A DNA stretch of 64,000 nucleotides, taken from Nitrospira sp. (GTDB taxonomy: Bacteria > Nitrospirota > Nitrospiria > Nitrospirales > Nitrospiraceae). Position numbers and translations under genes: made by a program. Positions 10,378-18,900 of this stretch are shown in pieces (the first letter of the stretch is position 1; each line of letters starts with the position of its first letter). The notes beneath the pieces were generated by a model. It saw only the letters and a list, made by a program, of their open reading frames with translations, was not told where the DNA came from and ran no database searches. The stretch is from the NCBI GenBank assembly GCA_016873395.1, contig VGXG01000005.1, positions 17,747 to 81,746 of the forward strand, in the 5' to 3' direction.

Positions 10378-10772
10378 AGCAAGCGCGGCGTCTGGGGGTT
10401 GTAGGTGGGATGATTCTCCTGTTGGTGGTCGTTTCCTGGCACATCGCCCTGCCCCAGGAAGACCCGCTGGTCATATTTGCCGTGGTGACGAAGGTCTCGA
10501 AGGACAAAAAACAAGTGATGGCTCAGGTTTCGACCGGTGGGCCGGCCACCGAGGCTCCTTTGGTCCCGACCGACCCGATTCTTGACAACCTGATCTGGAA
10601 GAAACTGGAAGTCTGTCACTCCTTGCGGGTTGAAGCCTGGAAAAATCAGGAAGGTTATCGGATCGTATCTGTGAAAGTCTTGGATGCGGGGATGCTGCCG
10701 ATGGCGTTGCAGAGCATCGCCGGGGACTGTCTGATTAAGAAGGCCTTGGAATTTGCGCCGCTCGTAGACTGA
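10374..10772 (+). CDS. Uncharacterised exported protein
   Basis: 132 residues with an N-terminal hydrophobic segment (about 8-26, ending near HIALPQ) that reads as a signal peptide or anchor. The rest is a beta-rich soluble domain (DPLVIFAVVTKVSKDKKQVMAQV, then GYRIVSVKVLDAGML) with two Cys residues that could form a disulfide in the periplasm. It overlaps the preceding small gene by four bases, so they form a two-gene unit. It is followed by island B and a convergent gene. Function unknown. Confidence 0.65.
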   Translation: MKQARRLGVVGGMILLLVVVSWHIALPQEDPLVIFAVVTKVSKDKKQVMAQVSTGGPATEAPLVPTDPILDNLIWKKLEVCHSLRVEAWKNQEGYRIVSVKVLDAGMLPMALQSIAGDCLIKKALEFAPLVD

Positions 10773-10784
10773 AATTAAAAGTTT

Positions 10785-10838
10785 TCAGTGGTCAGTGATC
10801 AGTTTTCAGTGCCAAAACTATATGCTGAAAACTGACAA
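10785..10838. repeat. Iterated-word island B, period 7
   Basis: TCAGT begins at 10785, 10792, 10799 and 10806, giving four exact 7-base units TCAGTNN. The right side has CTGANAA units at 10825 and 10832. The halves pair as a hairpin. It lies between convergent genes, as expected for a bidirectional terminator, but has no clean U-tract. Confidence 0.75.
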
Positions 10839-10852
10839 CCGATAGCTAGATC

Positions 10853-11221
10853 CTAGGAAGCACAGCTCGGACATTCCGTCCGCTCTCCGTCGGCGTCGAC
10901 TTCCTCGGCTGTCAGCGGGAATGGCTGGTCGCACTTCCGACACTGCTTGATCTCGAAAAAGGCCACGCCTTTGTCGTCAATTTCGGTCGGCAGCAGCAGT
11001 TCCGCCGGATCGTACCCCAAGAAGACTCCGTCGCTGAATTTGACGACCGCTAATCGAACGTTGAAGATCTCGAAGACCGCTTCCTGGCCCGCTCGTTCCG
11101 GCACATGTCCGACGACGAAGACCGGCTGGCCCTTGCGCTTTGTCCGTAAATCCTTGAGGGTCCGCTGGGTCGCGGTGGCCACGGCAAAGCTGCCGCTCGA
11201 ACTGGTTCCGGCTGTCGGCAT
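10853..11221 (-). CDS. Uncharacterised protein with C-terminal zinc ribbon
   Basis: 122 residues. The N-terminal 20 are low-complexity Ser/Thr/Ala. The middle reads as a beta-rich domain (GQPVFVVGHVPERAGQEAVFEIFNVRLAVVKFSDGVFLGYDP). The C-terminus has CRKC (about 95-98) and CPSC (about 118-121), a four-Cys zinc ribbon. No family name recognised. It converges on the preceding exported protein gene and is divergent from the ArsC-like gene, with about 200 bases between them in which I see no clear promoter. Confidence 0.65.
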   Translation of the reverse strand: MPTAGTSSSGSFAVATATQRTLKDLRTKRKGQPVFVVGHVPERAGQEAVFEIFNVRLAVVKFSDGVFLGYDPAELLLPTEIDDKGVAFFEIKQCRKCDQPFPLTAEEVDADGERTECPSCAS

Positions 11222-11421
11222 AGCGCTGAAGATAAACTAGACAGTAGTCGGGGGATATGGACAATGGTCAGGAAAGAATCTGGGCCAGCATCACACTCCT
11301 CACTGGCCCCCGACCAAAGACCACTCTTTCCATCGTGCTCTCGCTCCGGACCATGTGTTTCTAACATGCGCTTGGGAACGAGTTCAAGCGTGGGGGAACT
11401 CGGGAGGATAAGGAGAAAGCT

Positions 11422-11784
11422 ATGGCGAAGTTGACGATCTATCAGAAACCCACTTGCAGCACCTGCCGGGAAGCCGTCAAGCTTCTGGAGGCCAGCGGGG
11501 AACCGTACCAGGCGGTGAATTATTACGAGCAGTCCTTCACCAAGACTCAACTGAAGGGATTGCTCAAGAAGGCGGGTCTCAAGGCCAGGGACATCCTGCG
11601 TGCCAAAGAAGACATCTACAAACGGTTGAAGCTGGCCGGATCAGCCCATACGGACGATGAGCTGATCGACCTCATGCTCACGCACCCGGACCTGATCCAA
11701 CGGCCGCTCGTCGAGAAGGGCGACAGAGTGATCCTGGCGAGGCCAGCGGAAACCATCAAGCGCCTGCTTTCAGGGAACCGCTAG
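11422..11784 (+). CDS. ArsC/Spx-family thioredoxin-fold protein
   Basis: 120 residues of the ArsC superfamily: LTIYQKPTCSTCREAVKLL gives a CxxC (Cys at about 11 and 14) at the start of helix 1, and HPDLIQRPLVEKGDRVILARP is the conserved second half with the Arg of arsenate reductases. It could be a glutaredoxin-linked arsenate reductase or a YffB/Spx-like redox protein; no ars genes are nearby, so arsenate reduction is not assured. AAGGAG lies before the ATG. Its TAG overlaps the TAG of the RNase D-tail fragment on the other strand (CTAG). Confidence 0.8.
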   Translation: MAKLTIYQKPTCSTCREAVKLLEASGEPYQAVNYYEQSFTKTQLKGLLKKAGLKARDILRAKEDIYKRLKLAGSAHTDDELIDLMLTHPDLIQRPLVEKGDRVILARPAETIKRLLSGNR

Positions 11785-11951
11785 CTGTCAGCTTTGGGCT
11801 CGGGAGCTGGAAACAACTGAAGCTTTCCGCTCCGGGGATCGGCGCTGACCTGGATCCGACCGGCCAGCGCATCGAGCAACGTGTCGCCCGCCAGCTCCCG
11901 GCGCCAGCCGGAGAGAGTCGCAAAAACCGATCCTTTGGTCTCATGTGGAGC
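11781..11951 (-). pseudogene. Orphan C-terminal fragment of an RNase D gene
   Basis: The minus strand encodes about 55 residues (SVFATLSGWRRELAGDTLL... then VSADPRSGKLQLF) that align with the last 40-50 residues of the complete RNase D 0.8 kb away (ILHGWRRKLAGEMLL... VSIDQKSGKLKWI), roughly half identical. Homology stops abruptly upstream of about 11951. The fragment ends in its own stop codon and faces the ArsC-like gene exactly as a genuine gene end would. The nucleotidyltransferase module lies between it and the intact gene. Best read as the leftover 3' end of an older or displaced rnd. Confidence 0.7.
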
Positions 11952-12018
11952 GGCCTCGTCCCCCATTGACACGTATAACAGATGCTGGCATCCTCTTCTT
12001 GAGAGCGGAGGGTACATT

Positions 12019-12210
12019 ATGTCGGAGAGAGCCTCCACCACTCGTGCCCTTGATCCTCTGATCGAGGCCTACAAGCAGCATGTTGACCGCACCTTGCTTC
12101 GCGAAAACCTGAAGCTGACCCACGAGCAGCGCATTGCCAAGCTCATGGCCCAGCAAGAGTTTGCCGCGATCCTTCGTCAGGCTGGCCGTGAAGCTCACAA
12201 GAAGGCATGA
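12019..12210 (+). CDS. Small helical partner of a nucleotidyltransferase
   Basis: 63 residues, highly helical and charged (LDPLIEAYKQHVDRTLLRENLKLTHEQRIAKLMAQQEFAAILRQAGREAHKKA). GGAGGG precedes the ATG. The TGA overlaps the next ATG by four bases (ATGA), so the two are coupled. Small proteins of this type commonly precede MNT/AbiEii-like nucleotidyltransferases and resemble the antidote half of a two-gene module; a toxin-antitoxin role is inference only. Confidence 0.7.
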   Translation: MSERASTTRALDPLIEAYKQHVDRTLLRENLKLTHEQRIAKLMAQQEFAAILRQAGREAHKKA

Positions 12211-12689
12211 CGGATTTCGCCAAAGTCTTGCAAGTGTTGGCGCAGAACCAGGTGGCGTATGTGCTGGTGGGAGGCGTTGCAGCAACCGTCCACGGCTCGG
12301 CGCGGCTGACCCAAGACATTGATCTGCTGTATCAACGATCTCCCGACAATATCCGGCGGTTGGTCCGTGCGCTCGATCCCTATCGTCCCTACCTACGTGG
12401 GGCTCCAGTGGGATTGCCGTTTCAATGGGATGAACAGACAGTCGAGCAGGGTCTGAATTTTACCCTCACCACCGCCATCGGCGATATTGATTTGTTCGGG
12501 GAACTGATCGGCGGGGGCACGTTTGAGAAGTTGGTCGCTCACACCATTCGCCTCCACGTGTTCGGCGTCGAATGTGCCTGCCTTGACCTAGAGCATCTGA
12601 TTACAGTGAAGCGGGCCGCCGGTCGCCCCAAGGACCTGGAAACCATCGCGGAGTTGGAAGCGCTGCGCGAGGAGCAAGACAAGGATTAA
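12207..12689 (+). CDS. Nucleotidyltransferase-fold protein (MNT/AbiEii-like)
   Basis: 160 residues. The motif GGVAATVHGSARLTQDIDLLY (about 22-42) is the polymerase-beta-type signature with paired Asp residues (DID); a third acidic position may be GDIDLFGEL. LDLEHLITVKRAAGRPKDLETIAEL at the C-terminus is characteristic of the DUF6036/AbiEii-like nucleotidyltransferases. Such enzymes transfer nucleotides to protein or tRNA targets in several toxin-antitoxin and phage-defence pairs; activity here is not shown. The pair is embedded between a complete RNase D and an orphan RNase D tail, suggesting it arrived as a cassette. The end of the gene carries two direct copies of CAAGGATTAA. Confidence 0.8.
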   Translation: MTDFAKVLQVLAQNQVAYVLVGGVAATVHGSARLTQDIDLLYQRSPDNIRRLVRALDPYRPYLRGAPVGLPFQWDEQTVEQGLNFTLTTAIGDIDLFGELIGGGTFEKLVAHTIRLHVFGVECACLDLEHLITVKRAAGRPKDLETIAELEALREEQDKD

Positions 12690-12729
12690 CAGGGCAAGGA
12701 TTAAATTGGCTGATGGCAGCCTTGCGGCA

Positions 12730-13905
12730 TCATATCCACTTCAATTTCCCGCTCTTTTGATCAATGCTGACCGAGACTTTCCCCTCCAGCACTTGTAGCA
12801 ACATTTCTCCCGCCAGCTTCCGCCGCCAGCCGTGGAGGATCGGCACATCCAGGCTCGTCGGGTCCTGCCTTGCTTCCACCAGCGCCTGCAGGTCCGCCGA
12901 GCTGGCCAGCAGGCTGGGCGCAATTTCCATTTCCAAGGCGCGCGCCTTGAGCACCGCCTGCAGAAGATCCACCAGGCCCGCCGTTTCCGGCTCCGGCTTG
13001 CTCGTTCGAGCGATCTCGGGCCAGTCGGACTTCGGCAGAGCCAGCCCAGCCCCGATGACTTCGAGGATGGCCTCTCCGTTCCGGTCCACCTCCGAAGCAT
13101 GGAGGCCTCTCGTCGCCTTTAAGAGAGCCAGGGTGGAAGGAACGCGGCGGGCCAACTCCATGAGGACTTCATCGCGCACGACCCGTCCACGCGGTACATT
13201 CCGCCGCCGGGCCTCATCGTCCCGCCAGGCAACCAGTTCCCTGAGCACGGCGGCTGACCGGGGCTTGAGATTGTCCCAGCCGCGAATCCGTTGGTAGCGA
13301 AGGCGGGCATCCTGGGCTCCCTCTCCCAGCCTGAAACTCAACCGAGCAAATTCTTCCTTGACCCAGTCGAGCCGGCCCAGCACCTCCAGTTTCGCCAGTA
13401 AGTGCTCGTAGACGGGTAGAAGAAACTGCACGTCTTCCAGCGCATAGGCGATCTGCTCGCGACTCAGGGGTCGCTGGCTCCAGTTCGACAGGGTGTGGGA
13501 TTTCTCCAGTTTAGTCCCAAGGACACGCTGGACCAAGTTTGCATAAGCCACTTGCGTCCCATACCCGACCATGGCCGCAGCCATCTGGGTGTCGAAGATG
13601 GGGCCCGGTATCCGCCCCGTGTGGCTATAAAACAGTTCCAGATCCTGGCGCCCTGCATGGACAACCTTCTCGATCTCCTGATCATGTAGCAGGTCGGCAA
13701 AGCTGTCGAGCGAGCCGATGGCCGGAAAGTCGATGACCGCGCAGAGCCCCTCGGCCGCCACCTGGATCAGTTCCAAGCGAGGCACGAAACTATCCTCCCC
13801 CACAAACTCCGTGTCCAGCGCAAACCGCTTCCGTTCACGAAGCTGTCGGCAGAAGGTCCCCAGGTCCTCTGGGGAGGCGATGTATCGAACGGTCGACGGG
13901 GTCAC
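12730..13905 (-). CDS. rnd: Ribonuclease D
   Basis: 391-residue 3'-5' exoribonuclease for tRNA maturation. DEDDy catalytic residues are visible: DTEF (Asp31, Glu33), HAGRQDLELF (Asp), then YALEDVQFLLPVY (Tyr and Asp). An HRDC domain follows (about 210-285, RELVAWRDDEARRRNVPRGRVVRDEVLMELA), then a C-terminal HRDC-like region ending KSGKLKWI. Length and order match E. coli RNase D. It is 10 bases downstream of the J-domain gene, probably co-transcribed. A divergent copy of its C-terminus lies on the far side of the nucleotidyltransferase module. Confidence 0.93.
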   Translation of the reverse strand: MTPSTVRYIASPEDLGTFCRQLRERKRFALDTEFVGEDSFVPRLELIQVAAEGLCAVIDFPAIGSLDSFADLLHDQEIEKVVHAGRQDLELFYSHTGRIPGPIFDTQMAAAMVGYGTQVAYANLVQRVLGTKLEKSHTLSNWSQRPLSREQIAYALEDVQFLLPVYEHLLAKLEVLGRLDWVKEEFARLSFRLGEGAQDARLRYQRIRGWDNLKPRSAAVLRELVAWRDDEARRRNVPRGRVVRDEVLMELARRVPSTLALLKATRGLHASEVDRNGEAILEVIGAGLALPKSDWPEIARTSKPEPETAGLVDLLQAVLKARALEMEIAPSLLASSADLQALVEARQDPTSLDVPILHGWRRKLAGEMLLQVLEGKVSVSIDQKSGKLKWI

Positions 13906-13915
13906 CGGAGGGAGC

Positions 13916-14545
13916 TCATTCCGATGCCTCGCCGCTGAAACCTGAACGACGAGGCTGATCTACATTGACCATCATAAAGTTTTCCCTGAGGTATTGATAG
14001 GCTTCAATGATGCGCCGTAATTCCGGCTCTGAGCTCCGATCCCCCTTCCGCACGTCCGGATGTAGCTTTTTTGCCCGTTGCCGGAAAGCAGCGGTAATCG
14101 CCGACATGGAACTGCCATAGTCCAAGCCCAACGTGGTGAAAGCTTCTGAAGCGCTGTTGATCTCGCCGCGGGAGGCCGAAGCCTCCCCTCCTCCACCCGC
14201 CGCTTTGAAAAAATCGGCAAAGTTGATCTTTCTCCGCCTGCGCCGAGGCCGCTGCCTGATTTCACTATCAAACTCTTCGAACCGGTCTTCCACGAATTCC
14301 AGACGGGAATCCAGCCGCGATGCGCCGGACAGGTCATGGATCTGCGCCAATTCCTCTTCGATCAGTCCCAATGTCCGGTCAATCTCGTCCAGCCCTTCTT
14401 CGATCCGAAAATACGTGTCCACCCGGTCCTGCATCATATGGTCCATGGCAAAATCCAGGCTGTCTTCGGTTTTTCGACGGAGGTCATCGATCCTCCGGCG
14501 CATGCCGGCCTGGTACTTGCCCAGTCTGCGTTCATCAAAGGGCAT
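13916..14545 (-). CDS. J-domain protein with coiled-coil N-terminus
   Basis: 209 residues. The C-terminal J domain (about 132-195) holds the HPD tripeptide at 162-164 (AKKLHPDVRKGD), needed to stimulate a DnaK-type ATPase. The N-terminal 100 residues are acidic and helical, consistent with a coiled coil, followed by a run of Arg (RQRPRRRRRK). It lacks the Gly/Phe and zinc regions of DnaJ, so it is a class III co-chaperone; its substrate is unknown. The start at MPFDERRLG has AGAGGG upstream; a longer reading adds 13 residues. Confidence 0.85.
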   Translation of the reverse strand: MPFDERRLGKYQAGMRRRIDDLRRKTEDSLDFAMDHMMQDRVDTYFRIEEGLDEIDRTLGLIEEELAQIHDLSGASRLDSRLEFVEDRFEEFDSEIRQRPRRRRRKINFADFFKAAGGGGEASASRGEINSASEAFTTLGLDYGSSMSAITAAFRQRAKKLHPDVRKGDRSSEPELRRIIEAYQYLRENFMMVNVDQPRRSGFSGEASE

Positions 14546-14708
14546 TGAACCCTCTACCCCGATCGATGGCCACGCGAGACGCATTCTAGCATAAACCGGC
14601 GGGCCTCACCGTCGGATCGCATGGCACCCAAGCGGGATGATTGCCCTGAGGCAGGGTCCATGTTAGACTCCCGCGCCGCTTGGCGGAAATACAGCATCAG
14701 CATTCACT

Positions 14709-14776
14709 GGAGGCAAAGTAACTATCCGCCGCGAGTTGATCGAACGCGGCGGTTCAAGCGAAGCTTGGTGTGGAGG
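14709..14776 (+). promoter_or_regulatory. Two-box leader element, copy 1
   Basis: Box 1 (14709-14729) is a 21-base sequence beginning GGAGGCAAAGTAACTATC. Box 2 (14762-14776, AGCTTGGTGTGGAGG) includes the ribosome-binding site of the cytochrome gene. Both boxes recur upstream of the gene at 31261. GGCGGA near 14674 could pair with TCCGCC at the end of box 1. It may be a cis-acting RNA element or a repeat; no known riboswitch class was recognised. Confidence 0.5.
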
Positions 14777-14780
14777 CATC

Positions 14781-15284
14781 GTGAAACTTTTGACTCTGCT
14801 CCTGTCTGTCGGCGTTGTCCTTGTGCTGTCGTCCAGTCAGAGCCTTGCCGTCGATCCATCCGGCTATGGACAAGCGGGAGGGGAATTCGACATTCGCGTG
14901 GCTCGTGTGCCCGCGGCTGAGCTCGCCGTCGCCAAGGCGCTGAAGTCGCCATTTGCTCCCACCCCGGAGATCCTGGCCGAGGGCAAGGAAATTTTTCTGG
15001 GGCGCGGGACCTGCTTTCAATGTCATGGGCCCGAGGGAAAGGGAGACGGCGGTGCAGCCAAAGTCCTCCCGATCCAGCCGCGCAACTTCACGAACCCCGC
15101 GTTTGCCAAAGTACGGACGCCTGGCGAAATGATGTGGGTATTGAAAAACGGCAGCTTGGGGCAATCCGGCAAAGTCCCGGGGACCGGCATGCTTCCCATC
15201 GTCGGCCAGTTCCTGAGCGAAGAGGACGGCTGGAAGGTGCTGCTGTACGAACGGAGCCTTGGCGAAGGCGGTAAGAATCCGTGA
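14781..15284 (+). CDS. Exported monohaem c-type cytochrome
   Basis: 167 residues starting at GTG 14781, five bases after TGGAGG; the ORF upstream of this lacks a site. Signal peptide about 1-23 (KLLTLLLSVGVVLVLSSSQSLA). One haem motif CFQCH (Cys78, Cys81, His82), preceded by the class I pattern ILAEGKEIFLGRG and followed by GPEGKGDGGAA. A Met ligand is likely in GTGMLPIVGQFLSEEDGW. This is the small class I cytochrome c of periplasmic electron transfer. The partner is unknown. The stop codon overlaps the first unit of island K. Confidence 0.88.
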   Translation: MKLLTLLLSVGVVLVLSSSQSLAVDPSGYGQAGGEFDIRVARVPAAELAVAKALKSPFAPTPEILAEGKEIFLGRGTCFQCHGPEGKGDGGAAKVLPIQPRNFTNPAFAKVRTPGEMMWVLKNGSLGQSGKVPGTGMLPIVGQFLSEEDGWKVLLYERSLGEGGKNP

Positions 15285-15355
15285 AGCGTGAGCGCGAGGC
15301 GGCGTTCATGAAACTTGAGAGGGACACCTTACACCTAACGCCTCACCCCTCACGT
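15281..15355. repeat. Iterated-word island K, period 7
   Basis: Left block has three 7-base units from 15281 (GTGANNN-like); the first contains the cytochrome stop codon. Right block 15328-15355 is four exact 7-base units of pattern CTNACNC. The halves are inverse complements. Confidence 0.75.
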
Positions 15356-15360
15356 TTCTT

Positions 15361-15520
15361 TGCTGGTTGACGCTTCGACGGCGCCTGGTTCAGCAGGCTC
15401 ACCACCCTGAGCGCAGCCGAAGGCTCTGCCCCACCGGAAGAACGGAGTCACAGGCGCCGCTCAGCGTCAATCCTGAGCAAGCCCCACCCGGAAGGGTGGG
15501 GTCGTCGAAGGATTGACTTT
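15361..15520. repeat. Mosaic of REP-like intergenic repeats
   Basis: No gene. 15405-15423 (CCCTGAGCGCAGCCGAAGG) is the inverse complement of the CCTTCG...GCTCAGGG repeat word also found inside the efflux adaptor gene at 24856-24886. 15473-15518 is a hairpin: TCAATCCT pairs with AGGATTGA, and inside it CCCCACCC pairs with GGGTGGGG. GGCGCCTG and CAGGCGCC (15381 and 15452 regions) form a further inverted pair. Confidence 0.6.
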
Positions 15521-15604
15521 TGTAGATAATTTAGATTAGGGTACTTCGCCAATAATTTGGCAGAGTGGACTTCTCAAAACCACGATGGAAGGAGGTGACT
15601 CGTT

Positions 15605-15778
15605 ATGAAGAAGATTATGGTCGCAGTGATGGCTGTCATGTTCTTCGTTGGCATCAACGCCGTATCATTCGCCGGTGAGATGAAGGGCGACGCGAAGGGC
15701 GGCGAAAAGAAAGAGGCGAAGGGTGACGCCAAGGGCGGTGAGAAGAAGGCTGAAAAGAAGGAAGAGAAGAAGAAGTAA
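15605..15778 (+). CDS. Small Lys-rich exported protein
   Basis: 57 residues: a clear signal peptide (MKKIMVAVMAVMFFVGINAVSFAGE) then a low-complexity mature part of Lys, Glu, Gly and Asp, with the unit KGDAKGGEKKEA repeated almost twice and a poly-Lys/Glu end. An excellent ribosome-binding site (AAGGAGGTGACT) and a strong terminator directly downstream show it is a real, probably well expressed single-gene unit. Function unknown; such tails are seen in small periplasmic stress-induced peptides. Confidence 0.8.
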   Translation: MKKIMVAVMAVMFFVGINAVSFAGEMKGDAKGGEKKEAKGDAKGGEKKAEKKEEKKK

Positions 15779-15818
15779 GCCTGTTCAGTCCTTGCAGCCC
15801 GCATAGCCCCTTAGAAGT

Positions 15819-15869
15819 AGCATCGGCCCGCGCTCGGTTTCGACTGAGCCAGCGGGCCGATGCTTTTTT
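15819..15869 (+). terminator. Rho-independent terminator
   Basis: AGCATCGGCCCGC (15819-15831) pairs perfectly with GCGGGCCGATGCT (15852-15864), with an inner GCTC/GAGC stem, followed by a run of six T. It ends the small Lys-rich gene. Confidence 0.92.
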
Positions 15870-15923
15870 CACCGGTTGGCTGCCCGGTTGACCGACACTT
15901 CCACGGGATGATACCGTGAGATT

Positions 15924-18900
15924 ATGTCGATCGAACACGCTTCCCGCCCGGCTAACCGCCTGATCCGCGAAACAAGCCCTTATCTCATCCAGCACGCCTA
16001 CAATCCCGTGGATTGGTATCCCTGGGGAGACGAAGCGCTCCACCGCGCCAAGGAGCTCAACCGGCCCATCCTTCTTTCCATCGGCTATTCTGCCTGTCAC
16101 TGGTGCCACGTGATGGAGCGGGAATCGTTCGAGGACGAGCGGATTGCTTCCCTCATGAACGAGCACTTCGTCTGCATCAAGGTGGACCGGGAGGAACGGC
16201 CCGACCTCGACGAGATTTACATGCAGGCCACCCTGCAGCTCAACCAGGGACAGGGCGGCTGGCCCATGACCGTCTTCCTGACCCCGGAACAGGAGCCGAT
16301 CTTCGCCGGGACCTACTTCCCCCCGACCGACCGGTGGGGGCGCCCCGGCTTTGCCAGCGTGCTCCAGAAAGTGGCCGAGTTCTGGCGCCACGATCAACCA
16401 GGGATCCGTCGCCAGGCCTCCCAGCTCACCCAGCGGTTGAAAGACTCGATGCGCGTCGCGTCGCCGGCAGCCGTGGGCTTAGCCGAGATGGACGAGGCCG
16501 TGACGCAGCTCGCCGAGGACTTCGATGCCCGATACGGAGGATTCGGCAGCGCGCCCAAGTTCCCCCCTTCCACCGGGCTTTCCCTCCTGCTCCGCTGTCA
16601 TCAGCGGACGAACGATCCCCAGACTCTGGTGATGGTCCGCAAGACGTTGAATGCGATGGCGGCCGGCGGACTGTACGACCAGATCGGCGGGGGCTTTGCC
16701 CGCTACTCCACCGATGACCGATGGCTGGTTCCCCACTTCGAAAAGATGCTCTATGACAATGCCCTGCTGGCCAAGACCTACTTGGAAGCCTGTCAGGTAA
16801 CGAACGATCCGACCTACCGCCGCGTGGCGACCGAGACGCTGGAGTATGTCCTGCGTGAGATGACCTCACCAGAGGGAGGATTTTACTCGGCCACCGACGC
16901 CGATTCGGAAGGGGTCGAGGGCAAGTTCTTTGTCTGGACGCCGGAAGAGGTCCGCGCAGCAGTGCCGTCCGACGAGGATGCGCGCCACTTCTGCGCCTAC
17001 TACGACATCACTCCGGGCGGCAACTGGGAGGGTAAAAACATTCCGAACATTCCCAGACCCCTGGAAGAAGTGGCGAAGGACCTCGGGATCGGGCCGGACG
17101 AGCTGCGCGGGACAATCGCGCGGGTCAGGCCGTTGACGTATGAGGCGCGGCGCAAGCGGGTGCCTCCCGGATTGGACGACAAGATTCTCACGGCCTGGAA
17201 CGGCATGATGATCAGCGCGATGGCCGAGGGCGCGCGCGTGCTGGGAGACAACCGCTTTCTGGAAGCGGCGGCGGCGGCGGCGGATTTCCTGTTGCAAACC
17301 CTGGCCAGACCCGACGGCGGGCTGTATCGAACCTACCGAGCCGGCAAGGCCCATTTGAATGCCTGCCTGGAAGATTACGCCTATCTGACGGAAGGGTTGA
17401 TCGACCTCTACGAGGCGGGAGCCCATGAAGGGTTTTTGAAGGAAGCCGTCCGGCTGGCTGAGCGGATGCTCGCTGATTTTGAAGACACCGTCGATGGCGG
17501 GTTTTTCACCACCGCCAAGGATCACGAGGCCTTGATCGTCCGCAGCCGCGAGGGGCCGGATGGCGCCATTCCCAGTGGAAACGCGGTGGCTGCATCGGCG
17601 CTGGCCCGACTCTCCTTCCATTATGGACGTGAAGACTTCCGCGCGGCGGCGGCCGGTGCCGTCCGGGCCTATGGCCGGCAGATCGCCCGTTATCCTCGGG
17701 CCTTTGCCAAGAGCTTGGCCGTGGCGGATCTCCTCCTGGCCGGTCCCGTCGAACTGGCCCTGGTCGGCACCCAGGGGGACCCTGGCTACGAGGCGCTCCG
17801 GGCCGAAGTGAACCGAATCTATTTACCCAACCGGATCATCGCGCATCACGATCCGGCGCAACAGAGCCAAGAGCGGCCGGTGACGCAACATCCGTTACTG
17901 GTCGGCAAGGGGCTTGTGGGGAGACGGGCCGCTCTCTATGTTTGCCGCAATTTCGCCTGCCAGACGCCGCTGACCGAGCCATCCGCCCTCGCACCGGCGC
18001 TCCGCCAACAAAGACAAGATCAGCCAAGCGGTTCCCCACTCCCCATCGGCAACAAATCCCTCGCAGGCAAGCGGCTCACAGGGAAGGCCCGGCCTGGCGA
18101 CACCGGTACCTACGCGGTCCGCTTCGTAAGCGATCCCGGCCTGGCGAAGCGCTCGCAGAGTTATAGTCCGCTCGGGAGGACCGGCCTGACGGTCAGCAAG
18201 CTCGGATTCGGGGGCTACAGGATCTCTTCGGAGGAAGATGAGCATCGCGAGGCCCTGGCCAAGGCCCTGCAGGAGGGCTGCAACCTGATCGACACGTCCA
18301 CCAACTATACGGACGGGGAAAGCGAGCGGCTGATCGGTTCCGTCTTGGCCGAGTTGACCAAGCAGGGACGGATCAGGCGGGAGGAGGTCGTCGTTGTCTC
18401 CAAGATCGGCTATGTGCAAGGGCAAAACTTGAAGCGAGCCGAGGCGCGCGAAAAGGCCGGAACGCCCTACCCCGAAATGGTGAAGTACGGGGAAGGTATC
18501 TGGCATTGTCTGCACCCGGAGTTTCTCGCCGACCAACTCGACCTGTCGCTCGACCGACTCGGACTGAAAACCCTGGATGTCTGCCTCCTGCACAACCCGG
18601 AATATTTTCTCTCCGATGCCGCTCACCGAGGCGAGAAGAATCTCTCCACACTGCGCGAACAGTTTTATGGCCGCCTGCTGGCCGCCTTTACTTTTTTTGA
18701 GACGCAAGTGGCAGCCGACCGTCTTGGCTGCTACGGAGTCTCCTCCAACAGCAGCACCGCCGAACCTGATGACCCGGAAGCCACTTCCCTCAGCCTTATG
18801 CTGGAGGCCGCGACGGCCGCGGCCCGGAAGGCCGGCGCCAAGACCCATCACTTTGCGGTGCTCCAATGTCCGATGAACCTCTTTGAATCAGGGGCTCTGC

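Noticed and set aside
14660..14780. c-di-GMP (GEMM) riboswitch before the cytochrome gene
   Set aside because: CAAAG in box 1 recalls the GEMM core, but the flanking stems and tetraloop receptor do not fit.
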